From: Zoogloea sp041904905
GTDB lineage: Bacteria > Pseudomonadota > Gammaproteobacteria > Burkholderiales > Rhodocyclaceae
Direction: 5' to 3'
DNA length: 64,000 nt
Assembly: GCF_041904905.1 (NCBI RefSeq)
Contig: NZ_JAYRMI010000008.1
Coordinates: 32,681-96,680, forward strand
The notes below the pieces were generated by a model, which was not told the DNA's origin, did no database searches, and worked only from the letters and a program-made list of their open reading frames with translations. Position numbers and translations under genes: made by a program. This document shows, one piece after another, positions 9,901-16,820 of the stretch. The number at the start of each line of letters is the position of its first letter. Position 1 is the first letter of the stretch.

Positions 9901-10024
9901 CGTCGGGAAAAGCATCCACCGACAGCTTGCGCACCGCAAACAGGCCCGCCACAAGCAGGCTGAGGGCAACCACCAGCAGCACGATGCGCTGCTTGAGCGC
10001 CGTGCGGATCATGGATTCGATCAT
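6908..10024 (-). CDS. Heavy-metal efflux RND pump, inner-membrane CzcA/CusA family
   Basis: Proton-driven trimeric pump expelling metal cations across the envelope together with the adaptor and outer-membrane channel encoded upstream in the operon. The 1038-aa length is standard. It has an N-terminal membrane helix (about 14-30), large periplasmic loops and two clusters of membrane segments. The helix-4 motif AIAIGLMVDGAVVVVEN places the proton-relay pair at Asp417 and Glu424; the extra Asp of CzcA (DFG) is absent, so the motif is closer to CusA and other HME types. Metal specificity is not decidable: Cu/Ag, Zn/Co/Cd and unassigned HME groups all remain possible. It starts 3 bp after the adaptor stop and overlaps the PII-like gene. 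Confidence 0.93.
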   Translation of the reverse strand: MIESMIRTALKQRIVLLVVALSLLVAGLFAVRKLSVDAFPDVTNVQVQVATEAPGRSPEEVERFVTVPVEIAMTGLPGLVEMRSLNRNGISIVTLVFTDKTDVYFARQLVMERLIEVMGRMPAGVAPVLGPVSTGLGEVFQYTLEHPSDRGADGKLKMLTEAELTERRTVQDWVVRPLLRSVPGVAEINTMGGHAKQYQVRVNPDRLRYYQLTAHEVYRALAANNANSGGGVLPRYAEQLIIRGQGLIRTVDDIGLIVVKEVGGTPVYVRDVAEVDVGAEVRQGAIIKNGETEAVAGIVQMIRGGNAREVVDRLKLKVADINQKQMLPGGLQIVPFYDRTDLVNAAMFTVGKVLAEGIVLVVVVLFIFLGDVRSSLIVVANLVLTPLLTFMAMNHYGISANLMSLGGLAIAIGLMVDGAVVVVENAYVRLGERTKTGESAVRIIFDAASEVGKPVLFGVGIIILVFMPLLSLEGMEGKMFAPLAMTIGIALSISLLLSFTLTPVLCSYLLKGGDDHDTKVVAVLKRPYLRLLESALANPKGTTLAAVAAFAASLAVIPFLGKSFIPTMQEGALTPVIVRAPNISLDESLKMEFEAMRRIVDVPGVAMAVSRLGRGESPSDPGQPHESDPIVALLPKDQWPEGWTQDDIANAMRDKLRSLPGIELAISQPIAARVDEMVSGVRSQVAVKLFGDDLDKLRSTGESISRVLATVPGATDLRVERVSGQSYLNIEIDRAAIARHGINVEDVNELIEMAVGGKVATEVFEGERRFQLALRYPAMYRNNAEAIGNIVLRSPNGAVVPLHDVAKIEVQDGPAQISRESGRRRLVIGANVQGRDLGSFVAEAQARLAAEVVMPEGYEVQWGGQFENMERAMKRLAVIVPLTILAIFFLLFVLFNSARYASLIITVLPLASIGGLFGLLLAGEYLSVPAAVGFINLWGIAVLNGVVLVSCVRQLQAGGMSQAEAVREGCRQRFRPVMMTASVALLALIPMLFSTGPGSEVTRPLAVVVIGGLLSSTALTLLVLPVLYRWFEEKEIEA

Positions 10025-10027
10025 GGC

Positions 10028-11179
10028 TCAGCCCCCCAGCAGCATGCGCCGCCGCTCGTTGTTGAGGTGGAAGGCGCCATCGACGACGACCCGCGCCCCC
10101 GCATCGAGCCCGCCGACCACCGGCCGCAGGCCCTTGCCCTCCGGCCCGAGGTTCACCTTGGCGAGGCGATAGCGCACCTCCTCGCCGGGCACGGCCACGA
10201 ACACGTAGTCGGTGTTGTCCTCCCGCACCACGGCGCTGGCCGGCACCACCAGCTGCTCCTTCGGCCGGCCCTCGATCAGCATCGTCGCCAGCATGTCGGG
10301 CTTGAGGCGACCGTCGACGTTATCCAGGGCGATGCGCACCAGCACCGTGCGGGTCTGCGGGTTCACCGTCTGGCCCACGTAGATCACCTTGCCCCGCACC
10401 TGCTCGCCGTCGAGCGCCGGCACCTCGATGGTGACCTGCTGCCCCACCCGCGCCTGGCCGGACTGCTCCTCCGGCACCTGGGCCACGGCCCACAGCCGCG
10501 ACAGATCGGCCACGGTGAACAACGCGTCGGACGGCTGGACCACCTGCCCCGGCGTCACCTTGCGCTCCACCACCACCCCGGAGATCGTCGCCGCCACCGG
10601 CGTGGTCGAGGAAATCGCGCCCTTGCGGCCCAGGGCCTCGATGGAGCGATCCGCGAGGCCCAGCACCCGCAGCTGGTCGGCCGCCGCCTTGCGCTCGGCT
10701 TCGGACAGCGCCAGCTCCGTCTCTCGGCGCTGCAGCTCGGCGCTGCCGATCACGTCGTTGGCCAGCAGCACCCGGGCCCGCTCCACCGCCCGCCGGTTCA
10801 GCTCGGCGGTGGTCTGGGCCTTGAGGTAGGCGAGCTGGGCCGCGGTCAGCTCGGTGCTATGGATCACCGCCAGCACCGCGCCGGGCTTCACCGCATCGCC
10901 CAGCTCGGCATTCAGGTCGGCCACGCGCCCGGTCACGGTAGCGCCGATGCGCGCGATGCGCTGCTCGTCGAAGGCGATGCGCCCGGCCACGCGCAGGGTG
11001 TCCACCACCGGCGCACGGCCGACCGCGGCCACCTTCAGGGCGGATTGCAGCTCTTCGCCGGGTTCCACCAGGGCGGGATCGGGCCGCGCGGCGGTCGGCG
11101 CATCGGTGCGCGACTTGCCGCATCCGGCAAGCAGCACGCCGCAGACGATCAGGGATAACAGGCGGGAAGGGGCGGTCAT
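10028..11179 (-). CDS. RND periplasmic adaptor (membrane fusion) lipoprotein, CzcB-like
   Basis: Links the inner-membrane RND pump to the outer-membrane channel. The 383-aa protein starts with a lipoprotein signal (LLAGC, Cys at about 20). It then shows the adaptor layout: a lipoyl-like half motif (GRVADLNAELGDAVKPGAVL), an alpha-helical hairpin rich in Ala/Glu/Arg (about 125-185), the second lipoyl half (ISGVVVERKVTPGQVVQPSD) and beta-barrel/membrane-proximal domains with the phrase GQTVNPQTRTVLVRI. No N-terminal His-rich metal-binding extension is seen. The start codon overlaps the stop of the upstream channel gene by 4 bp. Confidence 0.92.
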   Translation of the reverse strand: MTAPSRLLSLIVCGVLLAGCGKSRTDAPTAARPDPALVEPGEELQSALKVAAVGRAPVVDTLRVAGRIAFDEQRIARIGATVTGRVADLNAELGDAVKPGAVLAVIHSTELTAAQLAYLKAQTTAELNRRAVERARVLLANDVIGSAELQRRETELALSEAERKAAADQLRVLGLADRSIEALGRKGAISSTTPVAATISGVVVERKVTPGQVVQPSDALFTVADLSRLWAVAQVPEEQSGQARVGQQVTIEVPALDGEQVRGKVIYVGQTVNPQTRTVLVRIALDNVDGRLKPDMLATMLIEGRPKEQLVVPASAVVREDNTDYVFVAVPGEEVRYRLAKVNLGPEGKGLRPVVGGLDAGARVVVDGAFHLNNERRRMLLGG

Positions 11180-12495
11180 TGTCCGGACTCCTTGAGATGG
11201 GTGGCGCGCAGGCGCTCAATGTCGATGACGGCCAGCTGCAGCTCGTGGCGCGCGGCGATGAGTTCGTTACGGGCGGCGCGGAAGACCCGCTGGGCGTCCA
11301 GGTAATCGAGGATGCCCCGCTCGCCGAAGCGGTAGGCGGCCTCGGCCACCTTCAGGGCCGCCTCGGCCTCGCGCAGGATGCCGGTCTCGAGCGCGGTCAC
11401 CTGATTGCGGGCGATCTCGTACTGGCGGTAGGCGCCTTCGAGGGCCTGGATCAGCACCAGCTCCTGGGCGGCCAGCTCGCTGCGGCTGCGCTCGAGCAGG
11501 GCCCCGGCCTCGGCCACCGGGCCCTGACGGCGATCCCAGATCGGCACCGTCACCACCACGCCCATGCGGGTGTCGCGCAGCTCGTGATCCCGATCCTGTG
11601 CCATCTTCACCGCCACGTCGGGCTGGCGACGCAGGCGTTCGAGCGCCAGCTGACGCTCGGCGCGGCGCACCTCGGCCTGGTTGCGCAGCAGCTCGGGGTT
11701 GCGGGCCAGCACCTCGGCACGCAGCTGCTCGAAGCCGGGCACCGCGGGCGTGCCCGACAACGAGCCTTCCAGCTGGAAATCCGCCGGCAGCGCCGGGCCG
11801 ACAAGCGCCCGCAACGCCGCCCGGGACTGGGCCACGCGCAACTCGGCACTCTCGGCCGATTTCTGGGCGTTGAGCAACTCGGTATCGGCCTTGATGAGTT
11901 CATAGCGTGGCGCCTCGCCGGTACTCACCCGCACCGCCACCTTGGCGCGGATCTGCTCGGCGAGCTGGAGATCCTCGCGGGCGGCGCGGGATTCGGCGAT
12001 GCGCCGGAGCACGTCGAAGAAGCGCTGGTCGAGCCGGGCCAGCAGATCGTTCTCGAAGCCGCTGCGCTCGGCCCGACGGGCCTCCAACCCGTAGCCGGCC
12101 GCGGCGATGCGGGCCTCGCGCTGCCAGGGGTTGTCGATGCGCTGCTGCACGTTGAGGGTCTGGGCGCCGCCGCCGGTCACCCCGGGCACCCGGGCCTGGG
12201 TGCGGCCGGCGAGGAATTCCACCTCGGGGTTCGGATAAGCCGCCGCGGCGGTCACCTGAGCGCTGCCCGCCTCCACCAAGGCCTGAGCGGCGGCGAGGGA
12301 GGGGTGACCGGCCCGCGCCATATCGCGCAGGACAGACAGGGAATACACCGGCGCCGCGGGCTGGGCAGGAGCCGTCGGGGCGGCAGCTGGCCGCACGGGC
12401 GCAGGCGAAGCGGCCGGCCCCCGGCCGGAAGGCGCCGACAGGGCCGGGACGGCCGCCGCCACCAGGGCGAGGGCCAGAACGGATTTGGAGAACAT
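11176..12495 (-). CDS. RND outer-membrane channel, TolC/CzcC-like
   Basis: Outer-membrane factor of the tripartite efflux system. The 439-aa product starts at MFSKSVLALAL with a signal peptide to about residue 20 and a Pro/Ala-rich linker (about 22-50), followed by two OEP repeats of long amphipathic helices (AQALVEAGSAQVTAAAAYPNPEVEF; later RRAERQLALERLRRQPDV). An in-frame upstream start at 12591 exists, but the codon at 12495 is preceded by AGGA and by three tandem 10-bp repeats, so I chose it. It is the first gene of the operon channel-adaptor-pump-PII. Confidence 0.9.
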   Translation of the reverse strand: MFSKSVLALALVAAAVPALSAPSGRGPAASPAPVRPAAAPTAPAQPAAPVYSLSVLRDMARAGHPSLAAAQALVEAGSAQVTAAAAYPNPEVEFLAGRTQARVPGVTGGGAQTLNVQQRIDNPWQREARIAAAGYGLEARRAERSGFENDLLARLDQRFFDVLRRIAESRAAREDLQLAEQIRAKVAVRVSTGEAPRYELIKADTELLNAQKSAESAELRVAQSRAALRALVGPALPADFQLEGSLSGTPAVPGFEQLRAEVLARNPELLRNQAEVRRAERQLALERLRRQPDVAVKMAQDRDHELRDTRMGVVVTVPIWDRRQGPVAEAGALLERSRSELAAQELVLIQALEGAYRQYEIARNQVTALETGILREAEAALKVAEAAYRFGERGILDYLDAQRVFRAARNELIAARHELQLAVIDIERLRATHLKESGQ

Positions 12496-12507
12496 GTTGA
12501 TCCTCAG

Positions 12508-12536
12508 GTGCGCAACGGTGCGCAACGGTGCGCAGA
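12508..12536. repeat. Three tandem 10-bp repeats in the RND operon leader
   Basis: GGTGCGCAAC occurs at 12508-12517 and 12518-12527, with a third copy GGTGCGCAG at 12528-12536. The copies start about 12 bp upstream of the channel-gene start codon. The 10-bp period is close to one helical turn. They may be chance slippage or a binding site. Confidence 0.7.
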
Positions 12537-12607
12537 CTGCTATTCGGGGACACGCAGGGGGCGCCGCCCGGAGACGACGACACCCTGCCAAGACGGCAGG
12601 ACGGGGA

Positions 12608-12934
12608 TCAGCCCAGTCGCGGCGGGGGCGCGTTCGGGTGGGGAAGGAGCGAACGGAAGCGCGGCTGCGGCGCCTCGCGCCGGCACTCGTCGAGCGCCGG
12701 CGCGGCCAGCACGAAGCCGCTCACGAAGGCCGGGCAATCCTGCGGGTCGTCGACGCCGGTGTCGAGGTTGAAGGCCCGCTCGGGCTCCTCGCCGACCTGC
12801 TCGACCAGCTCGTAGGCCGAATCGAAGGCTTCGGATGCCGCGGCCGCGCCCGCCCACGCCAGCACGAGGCCGGCCAGGGCAAGGGAGAGCAGACGGAAGA
12901 GGACCAGACGGAGAGTGTGCATCGCAACATTCAT
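12608..12934 (-). CDS. Small exported protein upstream of the RND operon
   Basis: I do not recognise this 108-aa protein. It has a clear signal peptide (LRLVLFRLLSLALAGLVLAWAGAAAAS; the second Met at 12922 may be the true start), then an acidic mature part with two cysteines (DDPQDCPAF and ALDECRR) and a Pro-rich tail. It lies about 110 bp upstream of the channel gene on the same strand, so it is probably the first gene of the efflux transcription unit. Small periplasmic proteins occur at this position in czc-type operons (for example CzcI), but no homology is visible by eye. No good Shine-Dalgarno is seen. Confidence 0.6.
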   Translation of the reverse strand: MNVAMHTLRLVLFRLLSLALAGLVLAWAGAAAASEAFDSAYELVEQVGEEPERAFNLDTGVDDPQDCPAFVSGFVLAAPALDECRREAPQPRFRSLLPHPNAPPPRLG

Positions 12935-13004
12935 GACCGCGCACGCGGGCCGGAGTTCCCGCCAGAACCGAAAATTCCGGAACGGGCAGCGCAGGGGGCA
13001 CGTC

Positions 13005-13010
13005 TATAAT
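13005..13010 (+). promoter_or_regulatory. Candidate -10 element of dacA
   Basis: A perfect TATAAT lies 29 bp before the dacA start. No good -35 sequence is found 16-18 bp upstream. It is the only consensus -10 in this intergenic stretch. Confidence 0.45.
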
Positions 13011-13038
13011 CGCACTTTTTTCGCTTTTTGCCCCCACC

Positions 13039-14163
13039 ATGCTGCAACGCTTCATCCTGCTCCTGCTGGTTCTGCCGACCCTCGCCTTCGCCCAGCTGAC
13101 GCCGCCCCCGGTGGCCGCCAAGGCGTGGCTGCTGCTCGACGTGGGCTCCGGCCAGATCCTCACCGCCGAGAAGCCCGACCAGCGCATCGAGCCGGCGTCC
13201 CTCACCAAGCTGATGACCGCCTACCTCACCTTTGCGGCCATCAAGAACAAGACCCTGGCCCTCGACCAGGCCATCCCGGTGTCCCAGAAGGCCTGGAAGG
13301 TGCCGGGCTCCAAGATGTTCATCGAGCCCCTCAAGCCGGTGACGGTGGATGAGCTGATCCACGGCATGATCGTCCAGTCGGGCAACGACGCCTGCGTGGC
13401 GCTGGCCGAAGCCATCGCCGGCTCCGAAGAAGCCTTCGCCCAGCTGATGAACAAGGAAGCCGCGCGCCTGGGCATGAAGAACACCCACTTCGAGAACGCC
13501 ACCGGCCTGCCGCACCCGTCGCACCTCACCACCGTGCGCGACCTGTCGATCCTGGCCGCCGCGATCATCCGCGACTTCCCTGAGTTCTACCCGATCTACT
13601 CGATCAAGGAATACGCCTACAACAAGATCAAGCAGCCCAACCGCAACCGCCTGCTGTTCATCGACCCCACCGTCGACGGCGTCAAGACCGGCCACACCGA
13701 CAGCGCCGGCTACTGCCTGATCGCCTCGGCCAAGCGCAACGACCGCCGTCTGCTGTCGGTGGTCGTCGGCACCGCCAGCGACAGCGTGCGCGCCCAGGAG
13801 AGCCAGAAGCTCCTCAACTGGGGCTACCTGGCCTACGACACCGTGAAGGTGTACGGCGCCAACCAGGCGGTCAATGAGTTCCGCGTCTGGAAGGGCAGCG
13901 AGAACACCGTCAAGGCCGGCTTCCTGAACGACTTCGTGCTGTCCCTGCCCAAGGGCGACGCCGCCAAGCTCAAGGCCAACGTAATCAGCCAGCAGCCGCT
14001 GATGGCACCGCTGGCCAAGGGCCAGGCCATCGGCACCCTGCAGCTGTCCCTCGACGGCAAGCCGGTGGGCGACTACCCCATCGTCGCCCTCGACGAGGTG
14101 CCCCAGGCCGGCTGGTTCGGCCGCATGTGGGACGCCATCCGCCTGTGGTTCAAGAACCTCTGA
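13039..14163 (+). CDS. dacA: D-alanyl-D-alanine carboxypeptidase (PBP5/6 family)
   Basis: Removes the terminal D-Ala from peptidoglycan pentapeptides in the periplasm. The 374-aa protein has a signal peptide (1-18, ending AFAQ) and all three penicillin-binding motifs of class C LMM-PBPs: Ser54-x-x-Lys57 (SLTK), Ser114-Gly-Asn and Lys216-Thr-Gly. A beta-rich C-terminal domain and an amphipathic C-terminal helix (WFGRMWDAIRLWFKNL) for membrane attachment are present. It heads the conserved cluster dacA-ybeD-lipB-lipA. A hairpin follows the stop, so lipB/lipA may also have a separate promoter. Confidence 0.95.
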   Translation: MLQRFILLLLVLPTLAFAQLTPPPVAAKAWLLLDVGSGQILTAEKPDQRIEPASLTKLMTAYLTFAAIKNKTLALDQAIPVSQKAWKVPGSKMFIEPLKPVTVDELIHGMIVQSGNDACVALAEAIAGSEEAFAQLMNKEAARLGMKNTHFENATGLPHPSHLTTVRDLSILAAAIIRDFPEFYPIYSIKEYAYNKIKQPNRNRLLFIDPTVDGVKTGHTDSAGYCLIASAKRNDRRLLSVVVGTASDSVRAQESQKLLNWGYLAYDTVKVYGANQAVNEFRVWKGSENTVKAGFLNDFVLSLPKGDAAKLKANVISQQPLMAPLAKGQAIGTLQLSLDGKPVGDYPIVALDEVPQAGWFGRMWDAIRLWFKNL

Positions 14164-14178
14164 GCCAGCGCTGAACAG

Positions 14179-14207
14179 GGCCGGGATTCATCCCGGCCTT
14201 GAACTTT
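14179..14207 (+). terminator. Hairpin after dacA
   Basis: Stem GGCCGGGA / TCCCGGCC with a TTCA loop (14179-14198), followed by TTGAACTTT. The U-tract is interrupted, so it may attenuate rather than fully terminate readthrough into ybeD. Confidence 0.45.
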
Positions 14208-14287
14208 CGGCCCCTCGCACCCATCTTGAGAGCATCCGGTGTCCGTGGATGCTTTCGCAACGCCCCTCACGCCTCCCCACCCAGGCC

Positions 14288-14557
14288 ATGACTGAAGAAC
14301 GCCAGACCCTGCTCGAATTCCCCTGCGAGTTCCCGATCAAGATCATGGGCGCGCGGGTCGACCACTTCGCCCAGACGGTGCTGGAAGTGGTGCTGCGCCA
14401 CGCCCCCGATTTCGAGCCCGGCTCGATGCAGATGCGCCCCTCGTCCAAGGGCAACTACCTCGCCATCACCTGCACCCTCAACGCCACCTCGCAGCTGCAG
14501 CTCGACAACCTGTACCGCGAGCTGTCGTCCCACCCGATGGTGAAGGTCGTCCTGTGA
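14288..14557 (+). CDS. ybeD: YbeD/DUF493 family protein
   Basis: Small (89 aa) ferredoxin-like-fold protein of the DUF493 family. It is conserved between dacA and lipB in many proteobacteria; its biochemical role is unsettled, though the location suggests a regulatory link to lipoylation. Family signatures are FPCEFPIKIMG near the N-terminus, SSKGNYLAITCTLNATS and LYRELSSHPMVKVVL at the end. The start at 14288 (MTEERQ) matches usual family length; an upstream in-frame codon at 14249 is not needed. Its TGA overlaps the GTG start of lipB. Confidence 0.9.
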   Translation: MTEERQTLLEFPCEFPIKIMGARVDHFAQTVLEVVLRHAPDFEPGSMQMRPSSKGNYLAITCTLNATSQLQLDNLYRELSSHPMVKVVL

Positions 14558-15171
14558 TCGTCCGCCACCTCGGCCTCGCCCCCTACGAGCCCACCTGGCG
14601 GGCGATGCAGGAATTCACCGCCACCCGCGACGACAGCACCCCCGACGAGCTGTGGCTGGTGCAGCACCCGCCGGTGTACACCCTCGGTCAGGCCGGCAAG
14701 CCCGAGCACCTGATCCACGCCACCGAGATCCCGCTGGTCAAGATCGACCGGGGCGGCCAGATCACCTACCACGGCCCCGGCCAGGTGGTGGGCTACCTGC
14801 TCCTCGACCTGCATCGCCGCCAGCTCAAGGTGCGCGAGATGGTCAGCCTGCTCGAACAGGCCATCATCGACTGCATCGCCGACTACGGCCTCGACGCCCG
14901 CCGCAAGGATGGCGCGCCGGGCGTGTACATCGACGGCGCCAAGATCGCCGCGCTGGGCCTGCGCGTGAAGAACGGCTGCTCCTACCACGGCCTGTCCCTC
15001 AACGTCGATATGGACTTGACACCATTTACCTGGATCAACCCCTGCGGCTATAGTGGGCTCAAGACCATCCAACTCAAAGACTTCGGCGTCACCGAAGCCC
15101 CCGACACCGTAGCCGAGCGGCTGCTCGGCCATCTGCGGCGGCACTTTCCCGACACCGCCCCCACTGCCTGA
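14554..15171 (+). CDS. lipB: Octanoyl-[ACP]:protein N-octanoyltransferase
   Basis: Transfers octanoate from acyl carrier protein to lipoyl domains, the first step of lipoate assembly. The 205-aa protein shows GGQITYHGPGQVVGYLL, the conserved Lys130 (GAKIAALGLRV) and the catalytic Cys164 (NPCGYSGLK), the two residues forming the acyl-thioester dyad. It starts with GTG overlapping the ybeD stop (GTGA), so it is translationally coupled, and is followed 18 bp later by lipA. Confidence 0.95.
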   Translation: MIVRHLGLAPYEPTWRAMQEFTATRDDSTPDELWLVQHPPVYTLGQAGKPEHLIHATEIPLVKIDRGGQITYHGPGQVVGYLLLDLHRRQLKVREMVSLLEQAIIDCIADYGLDARRKDGAPGVYIDGAKIAALGLRVKNGCSYHGLSLNVDMDLTPFTWINPCGYSGLKTIQLKDFGVTEAPDTVAERLLGHLRRHFPDTAPTA

Positions 15172-15189
15172 CCAAAGGACGCAGCCCCC

Positions 15190-16137
15190 ATGGAATCCGA
15201 GAGCCGCAAGCAGCGCGGCGCCGAAAAGACCGCCCGCATCCCGATCAAGATCGTCCCCGCCGAACGCCTCAAGAAGCCCGAGTGGATTCGCATCAAGCTC
15301 GGCGCCGGCGTCGAGGCCGAACGCTTCAACGAGATCAAGGACACCCTGCGCGAGCACAAGCTCCACACCGTGTGCGAGGAAGCCTCCTGCCCCAACATCC
15401 ACGAATGCTTCGGCAAGGGCACGGCCACCTTCATGATCATGGGCGACATCTGCACCCGCCGCTGCCCCTTCTGCGACGTGGGCCACGGCCGCCCCGAGCC
15501 CCTCAACGCCAATGAGCCGGCCGACCTCGCCAAGACCATCGCCGCGATGCGCCTCAACTACGTGGTCATCACCAGCGTCGACCGGGACGACCTGCGCGAC
15601 GGCGGCGCCCAGCACTTCGTCGACTGCATCAAGGCCACCCGCGCCGCCAGCCCCAAGACCCGCATCGAGGTGCTGGTGCCCGATTTCCGCGGCCGCATGG
15701 AGATCGCCCTGGGCATCTTCGACGAAGCCCCGCCCGACGTGATGAACCACAACCTCGAAACCGTGCCGCGCCTCTACAAGCAGGCCCGCCCGGGTGCGGA
15801 TTACGCCTACTCGCTGGAACTCCTCAAGCAGTTCAAGGCCCGCCACCCCGAGGTGCCCACCAAATCCGGCCTGATGGTCGGCCTGGGCGAGACCGACGAC
15901 GAGATCCTCCAAGTGATGCGCGACATGCGCGCCCACGACGTCGAGATGCTCACCATCGGCCAGTACCTCCAGCCCTCCGGCGGCCACCTGCCGGTGCTGC
16001 GCTACGTCCATCCCGACACCTTCAAGATGTTCGAGACCGAAGCGCTCAAGATGGGCTTCAAGAACGCCGCCTGCGGCCCGATGGTCCGCTCCAGCTACTG
16101 GGCCGACCAGCAGGCCCACGGGGCGGGGGTGGTGTAA
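15190..16137 (+). CDS. lipA: Lipoyl synthase (radical SAM)
   Basis: Inserts two sulfurs into protein-bound octanoyl chains to form lipoyl groups. The 315-aa enzyme has both iron-sulfur motifs: the auxiliary cluster Cys62-X4-Cys67-X5-Cys73 (CEEASCPNIHEC) and the radical SAM cluster Cys88-X3-Cys92-X2-Cys95 (CTRRCPFC). The C-terminal substrate-side serine lies in GPMVRSSYWADQQ. Length and order after lipB are standard. A strong terminator ends the cluster. Confidence 0.97.
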   Translation: MESESRKQRGAEKTARIPIKIVPAERLKKPEWIRIKLGAGVEAERFNEIKDTLREHKLHTVCEEASCPNIHECFGKGTATFMIMGDICTRRCPFCDVGHGRPEPLNANEPADLAKTIAAMRLNYVVITSVDRDDLRDGGAQHFVDCIKATRAASPKTRIEVLVPDFRGRMEIALGIFDEAPPDVMNHNLETVPRLYKQARPGADYAYSLELLKQFKARHPEVPTKSGLMVGLGETDDEILQVMRDMRAHDVEMLTIGQYLQPSGGHLPVLRYVHPDTFKMFETEALKMGFKNAACGPMVRSSYWADQQAHGAGVV

Positions 16138-16161
16138 GCCGCTCCAGCTTCCAGCTGTCCG

Positions 16162-16190
16162 ATGCCCCGCTCCGGCGGGGCATTTTCATT
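16162..16190 (+). terminator. Rho-independent terminator after lipA
   Basis: Perfect 9-bp stem ATGCCCCGC / GCGGGGCAT with a TCCG loop (16162-16183), then TTTTCATT. It lies 25 bp past the lipA stop. Confidence 0.85.
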
Positions 16191-16268
16191 TGGACGGGAA
16201 CTCCCGGCACCCGCCCGGGGTCCGTCCCACGCCACAACGACAACACCCCCAACCCCAGGAGACACCCC

Positions 16269-16814
16269 AAGACCCCCCCCCTCTACGCCATCCCCCTCAC
16301 CAAGATCGACGGCACCCCCGCTACCCTCGCCGAGCACGCCGGCAAGGTGCTGCTGATCGTGAACGTGGCCTCCAAGTGCGGGCTCACCAAGCAGTACGAA
16401 GGGCTGGAGGCGCTGCATGAGCGCTTCCGGGACAAAGGCTTCACCGTGCTGGGCTTTCCGGCCAACGACTTCGCCGGGCAGGAGCCGGGCAGCGACGCCG
16501 AGATCGCCAGCTTCTGCACCGCCAACTTCGGCGTGCAGTTTCCGATGTACAGCAAGCTCGTCGCCACCGGGGCAGACAAGCACCCGCTGTACGCCACCCT
16601 CACCGCCGCCCAGCCCGAAACCGAAGACCGCGCCGGCATGGAAGAGATGCTGCGCGGCTACAAGATCGAGCCCACCGCCGCGCCCGAGGTGGTGTGGAAC
16701 TTCGAGAAGTTCCTGATCGGCCGCGACGGCGCCGTGCTGCGCCGCTTCGCGCCGGATACCGCCCCCGACGCCGACAAGCTGGTGGCCGCCATCGAAGCCG
16801 CGCTGGCGGGCTGA
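16269..16814 (+). CDS. Glutathione peroxidase-family protein with AAG where ATG is expected
   Basis: Thiol peroxidase of the GPx family, reducing peroxides with glutathione or thioredoxin. Visible motifs are NVASKCGLT (Cys replacing selenocysteine), GFPANDFAGQEPG (Gln of the catalytic site) and VVWNFEKFLI (Trp), so the active-site set is complete. Similarity to the family begins at LYAIPLTKIDG (from 16281). Upstream in this frame there is no ATG, GTG or TTG at a sensible place. AGGAG sits at 16257-16261 and exactly 7 nt later comes AAG (16269-16271). An eight-C run follows. The first usable codon, GTG at 16347, has no ribosome site and would remove the first strands. Either a T-to-A change or sequencing error destroyed the start, or a non-canonical start is used. 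As ATG the protein would be 181 aa, normal for the family. Confidence 0.8.
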   Translation, partial: KTPPLYAIPLTKIDGTPATLAEHAGKVLLIVNVASKCGLTKQYEGLEALHERFRDKGFTVLGFPANDFAGQEPGSDAEIASFCTANFGVQFPMYSKLVATGADKHPLYATLTAAQPETEDRAGMEEMLRGYKIEPTAAPEVVWNFEKFLIGRDGAVLRRFAPDTAPDADKLVAAIEAALAG

Positions 16815-16820
16815 GGCCGC

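Noticed and set aside
7616..11158. Open frame of 1180 codons on the plus strand across the RND operon
   Set aside because: It is the complement of the pump and adaptor genes, full of His/Arg/Gly-rich low-complexity wording; a typical antisense shadow in high-GC DNA.
12583..12600. CCTGCC/GGCAGG hairpin after the small exported protein gene as a terminator
   Set aside because: Short stem and no U-run on either strand; not enough for a terminator call.
16190..16420. TTG-initiated frame before the glutathione peroxidase
   Set aside because: Pro/Arg-rich translation in the wrong frame. It does not supply a start for the peroxidase.
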